From Burkholderiaceae bacterium (GTDB taxonomy: Bacteria > Pseudomonadota > Gammaproteobacteria > Burkholderiales > Burkholderiaceae_E): a stretch of 7,599 nucleotides of DNA. The notes under the pieces were generated by a model, which was given only the letters and a program-made list of their open reading frames with translations, was not told the origin of the DNA and made no database searches. The stretch spans positions 1 through 7,599 of the forward strand of contig JAHYJF010000172.1 in assembly GCA_019428955.1 (NCBI GenBank), written 5' to 3'. The position numbers were made by a program, and so were the translations under genes. Shown here one piece after another: positions 5,217 to 7,599 of this stretch (the stretch's first letter is position 1; each line of letters opens with the position of its first letter).

Positions 5217-5450
5217 AACTGCGGGGCGCTGCCTCGGGCAGGCTTGACGGAGCGGGCCGAAATGGCGCATTTTGAGGTGCCCGTCAGACATGAGCGCCCT
5301 TGGTCGGCAATGGTCGTTTCGGACGTTAATGCAAAGGGGGCGGGCACCCTGCCAGCGCACCGGCAATTCCACCGCAAGGGTGTGAGGTTGGTTTCGTCAT
5401 CGGCGATTTTCTAGTTTCGCCGCATACACAACCCGCAGGGATTTGCCCCC

Positions 5451-6347
5451 ATGATGATCAACGGCCAAACGCTCGACCTCGCCTTCAAAGGCTTCAAGAC
5501 CGTCTTCGACGGCGCTTTCAACACCGCCCCCGCCTTTGCCGACAAGGTCGCGATGACCGTGCCGAGCGAGTCGCGCGACGAAACCTATGGCTGGCTCGGC
5601 ATGTTCCCGCGGTTGCGCGAATGGATCGGGCCGCGCCACGTGAACAACCTCACCGCGCATTCCTACACCATCAGCAACCGCAAGTTCGAGGCGACGGTTT
5701 CGGTGCAGCGCACCGACATTGCCGATGACCGCCTGGGCATCTTCAAGCCGGTGTTCGCCGAAATGGGTCAGGATGCCAAACGCCACCCTGACGAGCTGGT
5801 CTTCGCACTGTTGAAGGCGGGCTTCGATCTGCCCTGCTTCGACGGGCAGAGCTTCTTCGACGCAGACCACCCGGTCGAGCTGGAACCCGGCACCACGCCG
5901 GTCAGCGTGTCGAACGTCCAGGCGGGCGCGGGCGCGCCGTGGTTCCTGCTCGATACCTCGCGTTCGGTGCGCCCGATCATCTGGCAGACCCGCGAGAACT
6001 ATGAGTTCCAGGCGATCACGCAGTCGAGCGATCATCACGTGTTCATGAACGACGAATACGTCTATGGCGTGCGGGCGCGGGTCAATGCGGGCTTTGGCCT
6101 CTGGCAGCTCGCCTTCGGTTCCAAGGCCGTGCTCGATGCCACCAACTATGCCGCCGCGCGTGCCGCGATGATGAGCTACAAGAGCGACGGCGGCCGTGTG
6201 CTGGGCGTGACCCCGACCACGCTGGTGGTGCCGCCCGCGCTGGAAGGTGCTGCGCGCAAGCTGCTGAACTCCGAGCTGGGCGAAGGTGGCCAGACCAACG
6301 AATGGAAGGGCACGGCCGAGCTGATCGTCACGCCCTACGTGGTGTGA
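5451..6347 (+). CDS. T: Mu gpT-like major head (capsid) protein
   Basis: A 298-aa protein matching the Mu gpT major head subunit family (Mu gpT is about 305 aa), which assembles the icosahedral capsid shell. Family features visible by eye are F-K-G-F-K-T-V-F-D-G-A-F near the start (12-23), E-T-Y-G-W-L-G-M-F-P-R-L-R-E-W-I-G (44-60), R-K-F-E-A-T-V-S-V-Q-R-T-D-I-A-D-D, and F-F-D-A-D-H-P-V in the middle. The length is full. AGGGA (5437-5441) lies 9 bases before the first of two tandem ATGs (5451 or 5454). It is the first gene after the junction, with its stop four bases before the protease gene. In Mu the protease/scaffold gene comes before T, so this order is reversed. Confidence 0.92.
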   Translation: MMINGQTLDLAFKGFKTVFDGAFNTAPAFADKVAMTVPSESRDETYGWLGMFPRLREWIGPRHVNNLTAHSYTISNRKFEATVSVQRTDIADDRLGIFKPVFAEMGQDAKRHPDELVFALLKAGFDLPCFDGQSFFDADHPVELEPGTTPVSVSNVQAGAGAPWFLLDTSRSVRPIIWQTRENYEFQAITQSSDHHVFMNDEYVYGVRARVNAGFGLWQLAFGSKAVLDATNYAAARAAMMSYKSDGGRVLGVTPTTLVVPPALEGAARKLLNSELGEGGQTNEWKGTAELIVTPYVV

Positions 6348-6351
6348 TCCG

Positions 6352-7308
6352 ATGCGCGGCCTCGCCTTGGGCACCTGCGACCGCGCGCTCGCCCCTGGTG
6401 GCGATGCGCCGGAATGGGTGCACCTGTTTCCCGAAGGGCACATGACGGGCCGCGACGGCCGCGAGTTCGACCTTGCCGACCCCGGCGCCCTGTTGCTGGC
6501 CTTCCAGTCGGGCGGCGTCGATCTGCCGATCGATTATGAACACCAGAGCGACCGGCCCGAGGCGCGCGCCAATGGCCCGGTGCCCGCTGCGGGCTGGATC
6601 AAGGAACTGAAGCTTGAAGCAGGCGGACTTTGGGGCCGCGTCGAATGGACCGCCACGGCCCGCGAGCTGATCGGCAACCGTGAATATCGCTACATCAGCC
6701 CGAGCTTTCTTTACCACCCGAAGACCAGGGCAATCATGAAGCTGAAGGGCGCAGGCCTCGTTCACAACCCGAACCTGCACCTGACCGCCCTTGCCAGCGA
6801 GGAAACCGACATGGCCGATGCGCCGAAGACCGCACCTGATGCGCCGAAAACCACGCCCGATGCCAAGCTTCCCCTGGCGCAGCGGCTTGCCAAGCTGCTC
6901 GGCCTCGCGCCCGAGGCCGATGTTGCGGCGGCGATTGCCGCGCTGCTCAGCGAGAAAGACAACCCCGATCCGGCCAAATTCGTGCCGGTCGAGGCCATGC
7001 AAGACCTCTTGCGCGACCGCAACGCCAAGCTTGCCACGATGAGCGAGCGCGCGATTTCGGGCAGGGTCGAAGACGCGCTGCGCCGGGGCTTCATCACGCC
7101 CGCAATGCGCAGTTGGGCGACGGCGCTTTGCGCGCAAGATCCTGCGAGCTTCGAGCGGTTTCTGGCCTCTTCAGTGCCTGCCTATGCGCACCTCACCCGC
7201 GAGCTTCTGCCCACCGCATTCGCCGCGCAGACCGCCGCGCAAGGCTCGGCCGAGGCCGAAGCGATCTGCCGCCAACTCGGCCTGCCTGCGGGCACGCTGA
7301 AAGACTGA
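6352..7308 (+). CDS. I: Mu gpI-like head maturation protease with scaffold domain
   Basis: A 318-aa protein of the Mu I family (Mu gpI is about 361 aa), which cleaves scaffold and itself during prohead maturation. The N-terminal protease part (about 20-145) shows the family blocks D-L-P-I-D-Y-E-H-Q-S (58-67, with H64), A-A-G-W-I-K-E-L (79-86) and Y-R-Y-I-S-P-S-F (112-119, with S116 and S118). H64 and one of these serines are the candidate catalytic pair. The C-terminal part after an A/P/K/T-rich linker (about 154-175) is helical and scaffold-like. It starts four bases after gpT with no clear ribosome site of its own, suggesting coupling to T. An in-frame internal start at codon 154 has a far better site. 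Catalytic residues are proposed from family resemblance. Confidence 0.88.
   Translation: MRGLALGTCDRALAPGGDAPEWVHLFPEGHMTGRDGREFDLADPGALLLAFQSGGVDLPIDYEHQSDRPEARANGPVPAAGWIKELKLEAGGLWGRVEWTATARELIGNREYRYISPSFLYHPKTRAIMKLKGAGLVHNPNLHLTALASEETDMADAPKTAPDAPKTTPDAKLPLAQRLAKLLGLAPEADVAAAIAALLSEKDNPDPAKFVPVEAMQDLLRDRNAKLATMSERAISGRVEDALRRGFITPAMRSWATALCAQDPASFERFLASSVPAYAHLTRELLPTAFAAQTAAQGSAEAEAICRQLGLPAGTLKD
6811..7308 (+). CDS. Z: Internal in-frame product, gpZ-like scaffold
   Basis: ATG at 6811 is in frame with gene I (codon 154) and is preceded by GAGGA (6799-6803) at a 7-base spacing, one of the best ribosome sites in the window. Translation from it gives a 165-aa protein containing only the helical C-terminal region: M-A-D-A-P-K-T-A-P-D-A-P-K-T-T-P-D, then L-A-Q-R-L-A-K-L-L-G-L. 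In Mu the scaffold gpZ is made from an internal start in gene I in the same way. The short repeat D-A-P-K-T-(A/T)-P-D at its start is a flexible linker. Expression is inferred from the ribosome site and the Mu precedent. Confidence 0.6.
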   Translation: MADAPKTAPDAPKTTPDAKLPLAQRLAKLLGLAPEADVAAAIAALLSEKDNPDPAKFVPVEAMQDLLRDRNAKLATMSERAISGRVEDALRRGFITPAMRSWATALCAQDPASFERFLASSVPAYAHLTRELLPTAFAAQTAAQGSAEAEAICRQLGLPAGTLKD

Positions 7309-7545
7309 GCATCGGGTCGGCTTCGCGGAGTTGACCGGCCCGAAACGGCGAAGGCGGCGCCCCCGCCTTCGTCGGACACCGCGCGCCCTGGTTCCTGGTC
7401 CGGGGCGCGTGGTGGAACCGCAAAGGGGCGTGGGCGGCAGGGCCCCGCACCCGGTTGCCCGGAAACCCTGCATGGTGCTCCGGTCCGAAGACCGTGCTAC
7501 GGCCGCGAGAATATTACCGTGTCACGCCCACCGCGAGATTTTAGC
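7309..7545 (+). ncRNA. Hairpin-rich gap, candidate structured RNA
   Basis: 237 bases without a convincing gene inside the head cluster. Stem-loops read in order: 7346-7357 with 7363-7374 (12 bp, one G-U); CACCGCGCGCCC (7377-7388) with 7403-7414 (12 bp, one G-U, 14-base loop); GCAGGG (7437-7442) with CCCTGC (7466-7471); CGGTC-CGAA-GACCG (7481-7494). GGTTCC (7390-7395) could pair instead with GGAACC (7414-7419), competing with the second stem at one base. No T tract follows the first stem, so a simple terminator is not obvious. The pairings are visible, but an RNA function is inference, and GC-rich sequence makes some stems by chance. Confidence 0.35.
7503..7538 (+). repeat. Direct repeat CCGCGAGA ahead of the last ORF
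   Basis: CCGCGAGA occurs at 7503-7510 and 7531-7538, 28 bp apart, each followed by an AT-rich pair (AT or TT). The second copy ends 7 bases before the ATG at 7546 and includes the only purine-rich stretch there, so it may double as a weak ribosome site. Confidence 0.35.
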
Positions 7546-7599
7546 ATGAACGATCACCGCCCGCCAATGCCGCAGCCCCCGGCGCAGATCGCGGCCTTT
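7546..7599 (+). CDS. Start of an unidentified phage ORF (partial)
   Basis: An ATG opens a frame of 18 codons that runs to the window edge: M-N-D-H-R-P-P-M-P-Q-P-P-A-Q-I-A-A-F. The proline-rich start gives no family clue. GCGAGA seven bases upstream is a weak ribosome site. It follows the head genes in the same direction, so a further structural protein is the natural expectation, but this is context only and the frame may not be real. Confidence 0.45.
   Translation, partial: MNDHRPPMPQPPAQIAAF

Larger units (their letters stand above)
5051..5450 (+). other. 400-base non-coding early/head junction
   Basis: No convincing gene is seen between gemA and the head genes. In order the stretch holds a 14-bp stem-loop, a second GC-rich hairpin, a pair of direct repeats, then about 230 bases with lower coding character. 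A weak TTGACG (5244-5249) with CATTTT 18 bp downstream is the best sigma70-like promoter I can find, and it is poor. A short inverted repeat TGACGG (5245-5250) / CCGTCA (5281-5286) lies over it. An open frame of 50 codons (5262-5414) has no good ribosome site. The region most likely ends early transcription and starts head-gene transcription. Confidence 0.55.
119..7599. mobile_element. Mu-like transposable prophage, left part
   Basis: The gene order repressor (divergent), Ner-like, A transposase, B ATPase, GemA, then Mu-type head proteins T and I is diagnostic of Mu-like phages, which integrate and replicate by transposition. The exact left terminus cannot be fixed. Mu-type ends begin with TG, and candidate TG dinucleotides at 119, 121 and 128 lie just outside the first end repeat (134-148). 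Base composition shifts at the same place, from host-like GC-rich to more AT-rich sequence. The right end and the 5-bp target duplication typical of Mu are not in the window. The element continues past base 7599. Confidence 0.85.

Noticed and set aside
5397..6443. 348-codon minus-strand frame over gpT
   Set aside because: It is the mirror of the gpT gene, with a low-complexity R/H/G/A-rich translation and no ribosome site.
6328..7137. 269-codon minus-strand frame over gene I
   Set aside because: It is antisense to a recognised protease gene and its translation resembles no protein; same GC-bias artefact.
7331..7549. 72-codon plus-strand frame in the gap after gene I
   Set aside because: Its arginine- and proline-rich translation lacks any domain character and no ribosome site precedes it; the hairpins explain the sequence better.
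1..7599. CRISPR array, tRNA or rRNA genes, insertion sequences
   Set aside because: I saw no regularly spaced repeats, cloverleaf, ribosomal RNA motifs or other transposase in the window.

Overview
The window is the left part of a Mu-like transposable prophage sitting in a GC-rich bacterial chromosome. The first 43 bases, read on the minus strand, encode the N-terminus of a host aspartate kinase (M-P-L-L-V-M-K-F-G-G-T-S-V-A). Everything from about base 119-128 onward looks like phage. High GC, strong GC3 bias and the style of the proteins suggest an alphaproteobacterium, perhaps a sphingomonad. That taxonomic guess is inference only.

Layout. 1-43: start of lysC (minus strand). 44 to ~118: host lysC upstream region. 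~119-323: phage left end, with two 15-bp direct repeats that look like transposase-binding sites, a perfect IHF consensus between them, and a long stem-loop behind the repressor. 324-851 (minus): XRE-type repressor. 852-913: divergent control region with TTTGGG/CCCAAA half-sites over a candidate early promoter. 914-5050: tightly packed early operon made of a small Ner/Cro-like DNA-binding protein, MuA-like DDE transposase, MuB-like AAA+ ATPase, two unrecognised small proteins and a GemA/gp16-family protein, mostly joined by ATGA or TAATG overlaps. 5051-5450: a 400-base non-coding junction with two strong hairpins and a pair of direct repeats 21 bp apart. 5451-7308: head genes, gpT-like major head protein then gpI-like protease with an in-frame internal start for a gpZ-like scaffold. 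7309-7545: a hairpin-rich 237-base gap. 7546 to end: start of an unidentified ORF.

How it works together (from Mu biology). The repressor holds the lysogen by occupying the operators. On induction the Ner-like protein, the transposase and its ATPase partner drive replicative transposition using the end sites. Head genes follow from the junction. The head order here is T then I, the reverse of Mu, and no Mor/C activator, lysis, terminase or portal gene lies between gemA and the head genes. The element is therefore either rearranged or carries those genes further right. The right end is outside the window, so completeness cannot be judged.
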